DNA from: Alphaproteobacteria bacterium
Lineage (GTDB): Bacteria; Pseudomonadota; Alphaproteobacteria; DSM-16000; Inquilinaceae
DNA: 34,059 bases
Direction: 5' to 3'
Assembly: GCA_028281985.1 (NCBI GenBank)
Contig: JANQIU010000299.1
Coordinates: 1-34,059, forward strand
The notes below the pieces were generated by a model. It was not told where the DNA came from and made no database searches. It was given only the letters and a program-made list of their open reading frames with translations. This document shows, piece after piece, positions 16,196 through 23,877 of the stretch (its first letter is position 1; every line of letters starts with the position of its first letter). The translations under genes and the position numbers were made by a program.

Positions 16196-16750
16196 ATGTC
16201 CGTTCCACCCCCCGACCCCCGACCCCCCGCCGGCCCGAGCGTGCGCCGGGTGCCGCCCGGCGACGACCGTGAACGTCTGGTTTGCCCCGATTGCGGCTAC
16301 ATCGCCTATGACAACCCCAGGATCGTCGTCGGCTCAGTGGTCATCGGTTCCGATGGCAGACTGCTGCTTTGCCGACGCGCCATCGAACCGCGGCAAGGCT
16401 TCTGGACCATCCCGGCAGGGTTCATGGAGTTGAACGAGACGGCGGCCGCCGGCGCGGCCCGGGAAGCCTGGGAAGAAGCGCGCGCGAACATCGCCATCGA
16501 CGGACTGCTCGCCGTCTACGACATTCCGCGAATCAGTCAAGTCCAGCTGATTTTCCGGGCGACGCTGACGTCGGATACGGTTTCGGCCGGTCCCGAATCG
16601 GCGGCCGTGGCGTTTTACAATTGGGACGACGTGCCCTGGGACGACCTCGCCTTCCCGTCGGTGCATTGGGCACTGGGCCACTACAGGCAGTCGGCGGGCC
16701 GGCCGCTCGCCGCACCGTTCACGGCACCTGCCGACACGCAAGTCCCATAG
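16196..16750 (+). CDS. Nudix hydrolase with partial zinc ribbon
   Basis: 184 residues. The Nudix box runs from Gly75: GFMELNE, then REAWEEA with the metal-binding Glu93 and Glu94; the final glycine of the consensus is Arg here. N-terminal to it, RRVPPGDDRERLVCPDCGY (about 17-35) matches the second half of a Nudix_N_2 zinc ribbon, with Cys30 and Cys33. The first CxxC that usually precedes the I/VPxGDxR motif is absent, so a normal four-cysteine zinc site cannot form within one chain. Related proteins hydrolyse ADP-ribose, FAD or NADH-like compounds; the substrate here cannot be fixed. Convergent with yciB, 21 bases between stops. Confidence 0.88.
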   Translation: MSVPPPDPRPPAGPSVRRVPPGDDRERLVCPDCGYIAYDNPRIVVGSVVIGSDGRLLLCRRAIEPRQGFWTIPAGFMELNETAAAGAAREAWEEARANIAIDGLLAVYDIPRISQVQLIFRATLTSDTVSAGPESAAVAFYNWDDVPWDDLAFPSVHWALGHYRQSAGRPLAAPFTAPADTQVP

Positions 16751-16771
16751 GAACCTGCGCGCGGCGACCGG

Positions 16772-17377
16772 TCAGCCGTCTTCCTTCGGCTCGCTGGGCG
16801 GCTCGGGTAACTGGTGTTTCTGGATGACCGGGACCTGCAGCAACCCGAAGACCAGGGATATCGGCATGATGCCGAATACCTTGAAGCTGACCCAGGTGTC
16901 GGTCGAGAAGTTGCGCCAGACGATCTCGTTGAGGATGGCCAGAAACACGAAGAAGGCCGTCCACCGCCAGCTCAAGATGCGCCAGCCGGTATCGTCCAGT
17001 TGCAGGATGCCGCCCATCAGGTGCTTCAGGAAAACCCGCCCGGTCAGCAGTCCGCCAAGCAGCGCGCTGGCGAAGAACAGGTTCACGACCGTCGGCTTCA
17101 GCTTGATGAAAAGCTCGTCGTCCAGCGCCAGCGTCAGCCCGCCGAAGGCCAGGACGAACAGGCTGCTGATCAGCGGCATCAGCGGCACGCGCCGCTCGAC
17201 CTTCAGCGACACCGCGAGCGAGATCGCGGTCGCGACCATGAAGGCCGCCGTGCCGATCATGATGTCGTAGGCGCTGTTGGCGATGAAGAAGACGACCAGC
17301 GGGCCTGCCTCGATCGCCAGCCGGCGGAAGGGCGAAACCGGCGCCTCGGCGTTTTCGGCCTGATCCTTCACGGTCAC
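16772..17377 (-). CDS. yciB: YciB/IspZ-family inner membrane septation protein
   Basis: 201 residues with about five hydrophobic segments. Typical features: AIEAGPLVVFFIANS (first span), FLKHLMGGILQLDDTGWRIL, then WRWTAFFVFLAILNEIVWRN and the last segment FGIMPISLVFGLLQVPVIQKH. The family lies in the inner membrane and influences cell-envelope integrity and division. I chose the GTG at 17377, which overlaps the amn stop by four bases (GTGA) and begins just before the conserved part; upstream in-frame codons lie within amn. Coupled to amn. Confidence 0.92.
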   Translation of the reverse strand: MTVKDQAENAEAPVSPFRRLAIEAGPLVVFFIANSAYDIMIGTAAFMVATAISLAVSLKVERRVPLMPLISSLFVLAFGGLTLALDDELFIKLKPTVVNLFFASALLGGLLTGRVFLKHLMGGILQLDDTGWRILSWRWTAFFVFLAILNEIVWRNFSTDTWVSFKVFGIMPISLVFGLLQVPVIQKHQLPEPPSEPKEDG

Positions 17378-18861
17378 TGGAATGCCGCCTCTGCCAGGCT
17401 TCGCAGTTTGCGGCTGTGCAGCCGCTCTAGGCCCAAGCTTCTGAGCTTCTCCACCGCCAGGATGCCGATTCGCAGGTGCTGGCCGACCTGCTTCTTGTAG
17501 AACGCGTCGGCCATGCCGGGCAGCTTGATCTCGCCATGCAGCGGCTTGTCGGACACGCACAGAAGCGTCCCGTAGGGCACGCGAAACCGAAACCCGTTGG
17601 CGGCGATCGTGGCGCTTTCCATATCCAGCGCGATGGCCCGGGACTGGCTGAACCGCTGCAAGGGCTCGCGATAGTCGCGCAGTTCCCAGTTGCGGTTGTC
17701 GATCGTGGCGACCGTCCCCGTGCGCATCACGCTCTTCAACTCGTAGTCGCGCAATCCGGTCACCTCGCCCACCGCCTCTTCCAGCGCGACCTGCACCTCG
17801 GCCAGCGCCGGTACCGGCACCCAGGTCGGCAGGTCTGCGTCCAAAACATGGTCCTCGCGGACATACCCGTGGGCCAGCACGTAGTCTCCAAGCCGCTGGG
17901 TGTTTCGCAGGCCCGCGCAGTGACCCAGCATGACCCAGGCATGCGGCCGAAGAACGGCAATGTGGTCGGTGGCCGTCTTGGCGTTGGACGGGCCGACGCC
18001 GATATTAACGATGGTAATCCCGGAAGCCCCCGGCCGCTTCAGATGGTAGGCCGGCATCTGCGGCATTCTGGCGATCGGCTCGCCCGGGTCGTTCCCGGCA
18101 TCGGACTGCCGCCCGGTGGTGATGCGATCACCGGGCTCCACGAAGGCCGTGTAGTCGCTGTCGCCGCGGCGCATCAGATCGTGTGCATAGTTCACGAACT
18201 CGTCGATATAGAACTGATAGTTCGTGAACAGAACGAAGTTCTGGAAATGCTCGCAACTCGTCCCCGTATAGTGCTTCAGGCGGAACAGCGAGAAGTCAAC
18301 GCGGGCCGCGGTAAATAGCGACAGCGGCATCGGCCGGTCGATCAGGGCCTCGTAGGTGCCGTTGACGATGCTGTCGTCCATCAGCTCCAGGTCCGGCACG
18401 TCGAACACGTCGCGCAGCCGGCTTAACCGGTCCGCCGAAAGGCCGCCTTCGACATACAGCCCGTCGGGAAACGCGAAATGCACCGGGATCGGCGTGTCAC
18501 TGATGCCGACCTCTATGGGCAGGTGGTGATTGCGCAAAAGCAGGCTGAACTGCTCGATCAGGTAGTTCTTGAACAGCTTCGGCCGGGTGATCGTCGTCTC
18601 CCACACGCCCGGGCCGGCGACAAACCCGTATGCCAGTCTCGTGTCGATCCGGGCATACGATTCCGTGCACATCCGCACCATGGGGTAGCCGACCCGGACG
18701 CGCCCCGGAAACTCCTTGCCCTGGGCAAACTCCTTGAACCGGTCGCGCAGATAGGCGGTCGCCTGCTCGTAAAGCTCGTTGACGCGTTCCCAGGCGGCAA
18801 CGGGATCGTGGATCGGCGTGAAGTCGGTTTGTATGTCGGGTGTCAGCATCTCGCCGAACAT
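17374..18861 (-). CDS. amn: AMP nucleosidase
   Basis: Hydrolyses AMP to adenine and ribose 5-phosphate, controlling adenylate levels. The enzyme is about 495 residues, the usual length. An N-terminal Amn-specific domain contains YGFVAGPGVWETTITRP, and a C-terminal nucleoside-phosphorylase-like domain contains GVGPSNAKTATDHIAVLRPH, VMLGHCAGLRNTQRLGDY and IALDMESATIAANGFRFRVP, followed by CVSDKPLHGEIKLPG. ATG 18861 (MFGEML) has a GGAGA upstream; a GTG at 18894 would add 11 residues and sit 16 bases from the ftsY stop. It works in the same purine pool as the nucleoside operon about 4 kb away, though it is transcribed with ftsY and yciB. Confidence 0.94.
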   Translation of the reverse strand: MFGEMLTPDIQTDFTPIHDPVAAWERVNELYEQATAYLRDRFKEFAQGKEFPGRVRVGYPMVRMCTESYARIDTRLAYGFVAGPGVWETTITRPKLFKNYLIEQFSLLLRNHHLPIEVGISDTPIPVHFAFPDGLYVEGGLSADRLSRLRDVFDVPDLELMDDSIVNGTYEALIDRPMPLSLFTAARVDFSLFRLKHYTGTSCEHFQNFVLFTNYQFYIDEFVNYAHDLMRRGDSDYTAFVEPGDRITTGRQSDAGNDPGEPIARMPQMPAYHLKRPGASGITIVNIGVGPSNAKTATDHIAVLRPHAWVMLGHCAGLRNTQRLGDYVLAHGYVREDHVLDADLPTWVPVPALAEVQVALEEAVGEVTGLRDYELKSVMRTGTVATIDNRNWELRDYREPLQRFSQSRAIALDMESATIAANGFRFRVPYGTLLCVSDKPLHGEIKLPGMADAFYKKQVGQHLRIGILAVEKLRSLGLERLHSRKLRSLAEAAFQ

Positions 18862-18910
18862 GGCTGGGGGGATCTCCGTTGCACTGCCGGACACGGGGCG
18901 CGCGGCCCGC

Positions 18911-19891
18911 TTACGATACGCCCATCAGAGAACGGGCAAACTCCTGGGCATTGAACGGCTGAAGGTCCTCGATCGCCTCACCCACGCCAATCGCATGCAC
19001 CGGCAGCCCGAACCGGTCGGCCAGCGCCACAAGCACGCCGCCGCGCGCCGATCCATCCAGCTTGGTCACGATCAGCCCGGTGACGTCGACCATTTCCCGG
19101 AAGGCCTCGACCTGGGCATGGGCGTTCTGGCCGGTCGTGGCGTCCAGGACGAGCAAGGTCTGATGCGGGGCGCCCGGGTCGCGCTTGCCCAGGACCCGGA
19201 CGATCTTGCGCAGTTCCTCCATCAGCCCCTGCTTGTTCTGCAGCCGGCCGGCGGTGTCGATCAACAGGATCTCCACCCCTTGCGCCTGGCACAGCGTGTA
19301 GGCGTCGAAGGCCAGCGCCGCGGCATCCGACCCCTGGTCGCGCGTCAGGACCGGGACATGCGCCCGATTACCCCAGACCTGCAGTTGCCCGATGGCGGCG
19401 GCGCGAAAGGTGTCGCCAGCCGCCAGGAACACGTTGCGCCCACCATCCTTCCACTGCTTGGCGAGCTTGCCGATGGTGGTCGTTTTGCCCGCCCCGTTGA
19501 CGCCGACCACGAGGACCACCTGCGGGCGGTGCGGGGCGTCGATACCCATCGGCCGGGCAACCGGTTCCAGGATACGGGCGACCTGGTCGGCTAGCGCCAG
19601 CCGCACCTCCTCCGGCGAGATTTCCTTGCCGAATCGGGTCTGCGCGAACTCCGCGGTCAGCTTAGCCGCCGTCGTCGGCCCCAGATCGGCCGAGATCAGC
19701 AGCTCCTCCAGCTCTTCCAGCGTCTCGTCGTCCAGCTTACGCCGGGCGAAGATCCCGCCGATGCCGCCGCCGATCTTCGAGGAAGACCGCGTCAGGCCGG
19801 ATCGCATCCGCGCCAGCCAGCCTCGCCGCGGTGCGTCCGGGCCGCCGTCCGGTGATCCGGACGGATCGTCAGTCGATGGCATTTCCGTCAT
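18911..19891 (-). CDS. ftsY: FtsY, signal recognition particle receptor GTPase
   Basis: Docks the ribosome-SRP complex at the membrane. 326 residues. A short basic and glycine-rich N-terminus (WLARMRSGLTRSSSKIGGG) replaces the long acidic A-domain of E. coli. The NG core has GVNGAGKTT (130-138), GDTFRAAAIGQL (159-170), DTAGRLQNK (212-220), TKLDGSARGG (276-285) and a C-terminal IGVGEAIEDLQPFNAQEF. Start ATG 19891 (MTEMPS); an ATG 9 bases later is possible, and the frame also extends upstream to 19927. Its partner Ffh is encoded at 23878 on the other strand. Confidence 0.96.
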   Translation of the reverse strand: MTEMPSTDDPSGSPDGGPDAPRRGWLARMRSGLTRSSSKIGGGIGGIFARRKLDDETLEELEELLISADLGPTTAAKLTAEFAQTRFGKEISPEEVRLALADQVARILEPVARPMGIDAPHRPQVVLVVGVNGAGKTTTIGKLAKQWKDGGRNVFLAAGDTFRAAAIGQLQVWGNRAHVPVLTRDQGSDAAALAFDAYTLCQAQGVEILLIDTAGRLQNKQGLMEELRKIVRVLGKRDPGAPHQTLLVLDATTGQNAHAQVEAFREMVDVTGLIVTKLDGSARGGVLVALADRFGLPVHAIGVGEAIEDLQPFNAQEFARSLMGVS

Positions 19892-19950
19892 GGCCGAGCC
19901 GTATACACCGATCGCGCTGGGACGCAACAGGACGCCGGTCGCAGCACGCC

Positions 19951-21222
19951 CTAGGGTGTCGCCGGCTCGGCGGACAACTCGGATGCGGATGCCGCCTGCA
20001 CATGTACGGGGATCACCCCCCCTGTCGGCAGATGCTCCGGTATCCTGGTCGGGGCGAAGGTTTCGGTGCGTCCGAACCTGGGCTTCTCCACCAACACGCT
20101 GTCCCGGCGCCCGACCTGGGCCGCGTAGAAGCCGGCGAGCGCCGCCTGTCCGGCCGATCGCAGGCGTGCCGCCCGCTCCTTGCGGATCGGTTTCGGAACG
20201 GACGGCATACGCGCGGCCGGCGTCCCTTCCCGCTCGCTGTAGGGGAAGACGTGCAGATAGGTCAGCCCCGCCTCGTCGATCAGCCGCAACGTATTCTCGA
20301 ACCGGCTTTCGTCCTCGGTCGGGAAGCCGGCGATCAGGTCGGCGCCGAACACGATCTCCGGGCGCAGGCGCCGTGCCCGATCACAGGTGCGCAGGACGTC
20401 GGCGCGGCAATGGCGCCGCTTCATCCGCTTCAGGATCAGATCGTCGCCTGCCTGCACGGACAGGTGCAGGTGGGGCATCAGCCGCGGTTCCTCGGCAACC
20501 AGGCGCCAAAGATCTCCGTCGATCTCCTGCGGATCGACCGATGACAGCCGCAGGCGGGGCAAGCCCGGAACCTGTGCCAGCACCCGGCGACAGAGCTGCC
20601 CCAAAGTTGGCGTTCCGGGTAGGTCCGCGCCATAGGCTGTCGCGTCGACACCGCTCAGAACCACTTCCCGATACCCGGCATCGACCAGTTGGCGGATCTG
20701 CCGCACCACCTCGCCGACTGGCACCGATCGGGACGGCCCGCGGCCATAGGGGATGATGCAGAAGGTGCACCGGTGATCGCAGCCGTTCTGCACCTGGACG
20801 AAGGCGCGTGTATGGCCTTCGAAGCCCTGCAGCAGATGGCCGGCCGTCTCCGACATTGCTGCAGTTTCGTTGACCAGGACCTTCCCGTCGCCGGGACGGT
20901 CGAGCCCTCCGGCCTGCCATGTGCCGGCCAGCAGCTTGCTGTCGTTCCCCACCACCCGATCCACCTCGGGCATGGCCGCGTACCGCTGGGGCGCGATCTG
21001 CGCGGCACAGCCGGTGACGACGATCCGCGCCTCCGGCTGCTCCCGCCGGGCGCGCCGGATGGCTTGGCGTGCCTGGCGCTCCGCCTCCTGGGTGACGGCA
21101 CAGGTGTTGACGACGACCGTGTTCTCGTCGCCCGCCGATCGTAGATGCTGCCGGATCAGCTCGCTTTCATGGATGTTCAGCCGGCATCCGAAGGTGATCA
21201 GCCGGCCCGTCGTATCCGTCAT
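19951..21222 (-). CDS. mtaB: MtaB, tRNA t6A37 methylthiotransferase
   Basis: Radical SAM enzyme that converts N6-threonylcarbamoyladenosine at tRNA position 37 to its 2-methylthio form. 423 residues. The N-terminal domain carries cluster-binding cysteines Cys13 (FGCRLN), Cys41 (VNTCAVT) and Cys72 (VTGCAAQ). The radical SAM motif is Cys148, Cys152 and Cys155 in GCDHRCTFCIIPYGRG. FPYSEREGTPAARMP is a typical late motif. MtaB and not RimO or MiaB is indicated by ITFGCRLNIHESE at the start. Begins 3 bases after the dapF stop, a gene pair common in alphaproteobacteria. Confidence 0.94.
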   Translation of the reverse strand: MTDTTGRLITFGCRLNIHESELIRQHLRSAGDENTVVVNTCAVTQEAERQARQAIRRARREQPEARIVVTGCAAQIAPQRYAAMPEVDRVVGNDSKLLAGTWQAGGLDRPGDGKVLVNETAAMSETAGHLLQGFEGHTRAFVQVQNGCDHRCTFCIIPYGRGPSRSVPVGEVVRQIRQLVDAGYREVVLSGVDATAYGADLPGTPTLGQLCRRVLAQVPGLPRLRLSSVDPQEIDGDLWRLVAEEPRLMPHLHLSVQAGDDLILKRMKRRHCRADVLRTCDRARRLRPEIVFGADLIAGFPTEDESRFENTLRLIDEAGLTYLHVFPYSEREGTPAARMPSVPKPIRKERAARLRSAGQAALAGFYAAQVGRRDSVLVEKPRFGRTETFAPTRIPEHLPTGGVIPVHVQAASASELSAEPATP

Positions 21223-21225
21223 CTT

Positions 21226-22059
21226 TCAACCCCGGGCCAACAGCGAAGGATCCAGCACGCCCTGGAACGCCGTCGCCACCGGGCCGGTCATCCAGACGCG
21301 CCCGGTGTCGGCAATCGCAATGTCCAGGTCGCCACCGTCCAGGGCGACCGTTACCCTGCGGCCGCAGAGGCCCCTTCGGTTGGCGGCGACCACCGCGGCA
21401 CAGGCGCCGGTTCCACAGGCCTGGGTTATTCCGGCGCCGCGCTCCCAGACGCGCATGCGCAGGCGGTCGGTGGTCAGGATCTGGCACATCTCCACATTGG
21501 TACGTTCGGGAAACAAGGGATGGTGCTCAAGCACCGGGCCCAGCCGAAGCAGATCCACGGCCTCGGCATTCTCCACGAAGAACACCATATGCGGGTTGCC
21601 GACACCGACGCCGACCGGGGCCGGCAACCCGTCGCAGTCGACGGGAAGCGCCAGCGTGTCGACCGCCCGCGCCAGCGGGATTTCGCGCCAGTCGGCGGAT
21701 GGCAGCCCCATATCGGCCGATATCAGCCCGTCCGCCGTCCGGCGGCAGTGGACAGGGCCGGATGGCGTCGCCACCGTTGCCTCGGCGGTGCGCCGTTCGT
21801 CCATCGCCAGCGCAGCAACACAGCGCGTGGCATTGCCGCATGCGCCCACGGCCGCCCCGTCGGCGTTGTGGAACAGGACGGCAATATCCGCGCTATCGGC
21901 CGGCGCCCGCAGGATGGCCAGCTGGTCGCAGCCGACGCCGCGGTGACGGTCGGCAATCGCCCGCACCTGCGCCGGACTGGGCTCAATGGGCGTTTCCCGA
22001 CCGTCCAACACGACGAAATCGTTGCCCAGGCCCTGCATTTTCCGAAACGGCCATGTCAT
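21226..22059 (-). CDS. dapF: Diaminopimelate epimerase
   Basis: Interconverts LL- and meso-diaminopimelate for lysine and peptidoglycan. 277 residues. Start FRKMQGLGNDFVVLDG (5-20) is the family signature. The two catalytic cysteines are Cys74 in ACGNATRC and Cys215 in ACGTGACAA, with PHMVFFVE between. The ATG at 22059 precedes MTWPFRKM. First of the dapF-mtaB-ftsY group, 63 bases after the pentapeptide repeat gene on the same strand; that gap holds two palindromes (22076-22087 and 22098-22107). Confidence 0.96.
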   Translation of the reverse strand: MTWPFRKMQGLGNDFVVLDGRETPIEPSPAQVRAIADRHRGVGCDQLAILRAPADSADIAVLFHNADGAAVGACGNATRCVAALAMDERRTAEATVATPSGPVHCRRTADGLISADMGLPSADWREIPLARAVDTLALPVDCDGLPAPVGVGVGNPHMVFFVENAEAVDLLRLGPVLEHHPLFPERTNVEMCQILTTDRLRMRVWERGAGITQACGTGACAAVVAANRRGLCGRRVTVALDGGDLDIAIADTGRVWMTGPVATAFQGVLDPSLLARG

Positions 22060-22122
22060 GGCCCGGGCTTATAGGGCCGCCGGCGGCTTCGGGTCCAGGG
22101 GATCCCCCGAATCGCGCTGGGT

Positions 22123-23466
22123 TCAGATATTCAACCCGACGACGTCGGCCAGATCGGCATTGTCGAGCCGACAGCCCTTGATCCGCGCCCGCGTCAGGTC
22201 CGCGCCGCGCAGATTGGCGCCCGTCAGGTCGGCACCGCGCAGGTCCGCCTCAACCAGGTTGGCGTCGGGAAGCTGTGCCCCCCGCAAGTCGGCTTCCGAA
22301 AGGTCTGCGCCGGCGAGCCGGGCCCGCAGCAGGTTGGTCTGCCAGGACAGCGAATGACTGCCGTTGATCTCCACCGGGGACATGCGGACGCGCCGCATAT
22401 TGGCGCCCGACAACGAAGCGCGCTGCAGGTTGGCGCCCCTCAGGTCGGCCCCCGCCAGATTGGCCCACCGCAGATCCGACAGGGTGAGGTCGGCCATCGC
22501 CAGCCCGCTGCCCGCAAGTTGCGCCCGGTTCAGCACCACATAGCGCAGGACCGCAGCGGCCAGATTGCGCCCCTCCAGATAGACGCCCGCCAGATCCAGC
22601 TCCGACAGGTCGGCTCGGGATCCCTCGCGTCCGTTCGAGTTCACCCAGTCCGAATGGTCGTCCAGAATCCGCATCAGCGGCTGGCGTAGCGTCTCCGCCG
22701 AGCGGGCAACCCGCGTATTGGTCAGCAGCGCCGATTTGATGTCGTCCGGATCGTAGATCGCACCGACCATGTCGGCGTTCGACAGGTCGGTTCCGGCCAT
22801 CTGCGCGCCGGTCAGATCGGCACCGTGCAAGACGGCGCCGGACAGGTTCGCCTCGGTCAGGTTGGCGCCTTCCATCAGGCACCCGGTCAGATCCGAGTTG
22901 GTCAGGTTGACCCGGGTCAGGTTGGCGTCGCGCAGAATCGAGTCCGTCAGATCCGTCTGCATCACGAAGGCATTGGCGAGTTTGGCCCGCGTCAGGTCGA
23001 CATTGTTCACCTTGGCACAGGTCAGCTCGGTGATGCTGACATCGTGGCTGACCGGCTGCAGTTCGCCGGTCGGCGTGGGCGCAACGACGACGCCGTCGCG
23101 CAAGTCCGTCTCGACCATCGTCGCTTCGGACAGGACCGCGCCGCGCAGGCAGACACCACGCATGTCGGAACCGTCCAGGTTGGCGCCGCGCAGATTGGCC
23201 AGGCGCAGATCCGCACCGTAGAGATTTGCCGACCGCAAACCGGTACCGATCATGCGGGCTCCATAGAGCTTGCATCCGGTCAGATCGCATTCGCGCAGGT
23301 CATGTCCGGACAGATCCAGATGCGAAAGATCGCACAGCCGCAAGCGCAGCCGCGAACCACTGGCGCGGCTGAGGAACACGGCATGGTCACGCATCGCCTG
23401 GTCTAGTTCTTGCTGCGACACGCGTCTGCGCGAAGGATCTACCCCGTCAGAACTAATCCTGCTCAT
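22123..23466 (-). CDS. Pentapeptide repeat protein with two modules
   Basis: 447 residues, dominated by A(D/N)LxG-type repeats that form right-handed four-sided beta helices. There are two repeat blocks (about 45-125 with continuation 145-235, and 285-440). Each block is introduced by a non-repeat helical stretch: LDQAMRDHAVFLSRASGSR (21-39) and LMRILDDHSDWVNSNG (264-279), which resemble each other. A gap at 126-145 breaks the first block. There are no signal peptide or membrane segments. Some pentapeptide proteins mimic DNA or protect gyrase, but most have no known role and none can be assigned here. Mild GC-rich codon use fits the neighbours, so recent transfer is not indicated. Confidence 0.92.
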   Translation of the reverse strand: MSRISSDGVDPSRRRVSQQELDQAMRDHAVFLSRASGSRLRLRLCDLSHLDLSGHDLRECDLTGCKLYGARMIGTGLRSANLYGADLRLANLRGANLDGSDMRGVCLRGAVLSEATMVETDLRDGVVVAPTPTGELQPVSHDVSITELTCAKVNNVDLTRAKLANAFVMQTDLTDSILRDANLTRVNLTNSDLTGCLMEGANLTEANLSGAVLHGADLTGAQMAGTDLSNADMVGAIYDPDDIKSALLTNTRVARSAETLRQPLMRILDDHSDWVNSNGREGSRADLSELDLAGVYLEGRNLAAAVLRYVVLNRAQLAGSGLAMADLTLSDLRWANLAGADLRGANLQRASLSGANMRRVRMSPVEINGSHSLSWQTNLLRARLAGADLSEADLRGAQLPDANLVEADLRGADLTGANLRGADLTRARIKGCRLDNADLADVVGLNI

Positions 23467-23707
23467 ACCCGATTTCCGAAGAGCGGCCGATCATCGTTGT
23501 GCGGTTTCGACAAACAATTCGTTAACGTAAACTCGATTCTCCTGTTTCCGGCTTGGAAATGCTAGCTTTTTCCTTGGTTAACTCCGATGAATAATTGATG
23601 TATTGGATTTTTCCCAAATGCTGCTCTATTTCATCTAGTGGTCATTCTGGTGGGGCTTACAACCACCGCGCTCAATCATGCTTAGCGGATACGGGCTGGC
23701 GCGCGGC

Positions 23708-23736
23708 TTGACCATTCCCCCTTACGTCTATAGACA
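23708..23736 (+). promoter_or_regulatory. Putative promoter of the ffh-rpsP-rimM-trmD-rplS operon
   Basis: TTGACC at 23708-23713 and TAGACA at 23731-23736 are 17 bases apart, the best sigma-70-like pair in the window. A start near 23743 is predicted, only about five bases before the hairpin at 23748. An overlapping TATAGA at 23729 would give 15-base spacing. Confidence 0.55.
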
Positions 23737-23747
23737 GTCGTCGGTCA

Positions 23748-23784
23748 CGCCAGTCCGCGAGTGTCGCGCACTGGCGCTTTTGTG
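23748..23784 (+). terminator. Leader hairpin with T-run upstream of ffh (possible attenuator)
   Basis: Arms 23748-23760 (CGCCAGTCCGCGA) and 23764-23776 (TCGCGCACTGGCG) pair over 13 positions with a single mismatch around a GTG loop, followed by CTTTTGTG. This has the form of an intrinsic terminator, but it lies between the likely promoter and ffh, 94 bases before the ATG. It could attenuate the operon, end a very short transcript, or cap the 5' end as a stabiliser. Confidence 0.6.
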
Positions 23785-23877
23785 TTGCTGAGAGACCGCG
23801 CGCCTGGAAACGGTGGGGCACGGGTCCTTCATCGGGACGACTCTCTGGCCGCCCGAATTGGGGCAGGAGCAGATTGG

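Larger units (their letters stand above)
23467..23877. promoter_or_regulatory. AT-richer divergent control region between the pentapeptide gene and ffh
   Basis: 411 bases without a credible protein gene. About 23500-23645 is the most AT-rich part of the window. It must contain the start signals for the pentapeptide gene (a weak minus-strand TTGGGA / TATTCA pair lies at about 23617-23588) and for ffh (see the next two entries). I looked for the SRP RNA core here, since the region lies next to ffh, and did not find it. Confidence 0.6.

Noticed and set aside
22060-22122. Palindromes GCCGCCGGCGGC and GGGGATCCCC as a terminator
   Set aside because: They do not form one long stem, no T-run follows on the minus strand, and short GC palindromes are expected often in such DNA.
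23467-23877. SRP RNA (4.5S) gene next to ffh
   Set aside because: The conserved GGTCAGG...GGAAGG...GCAGCC core is not present in this region on either strand.
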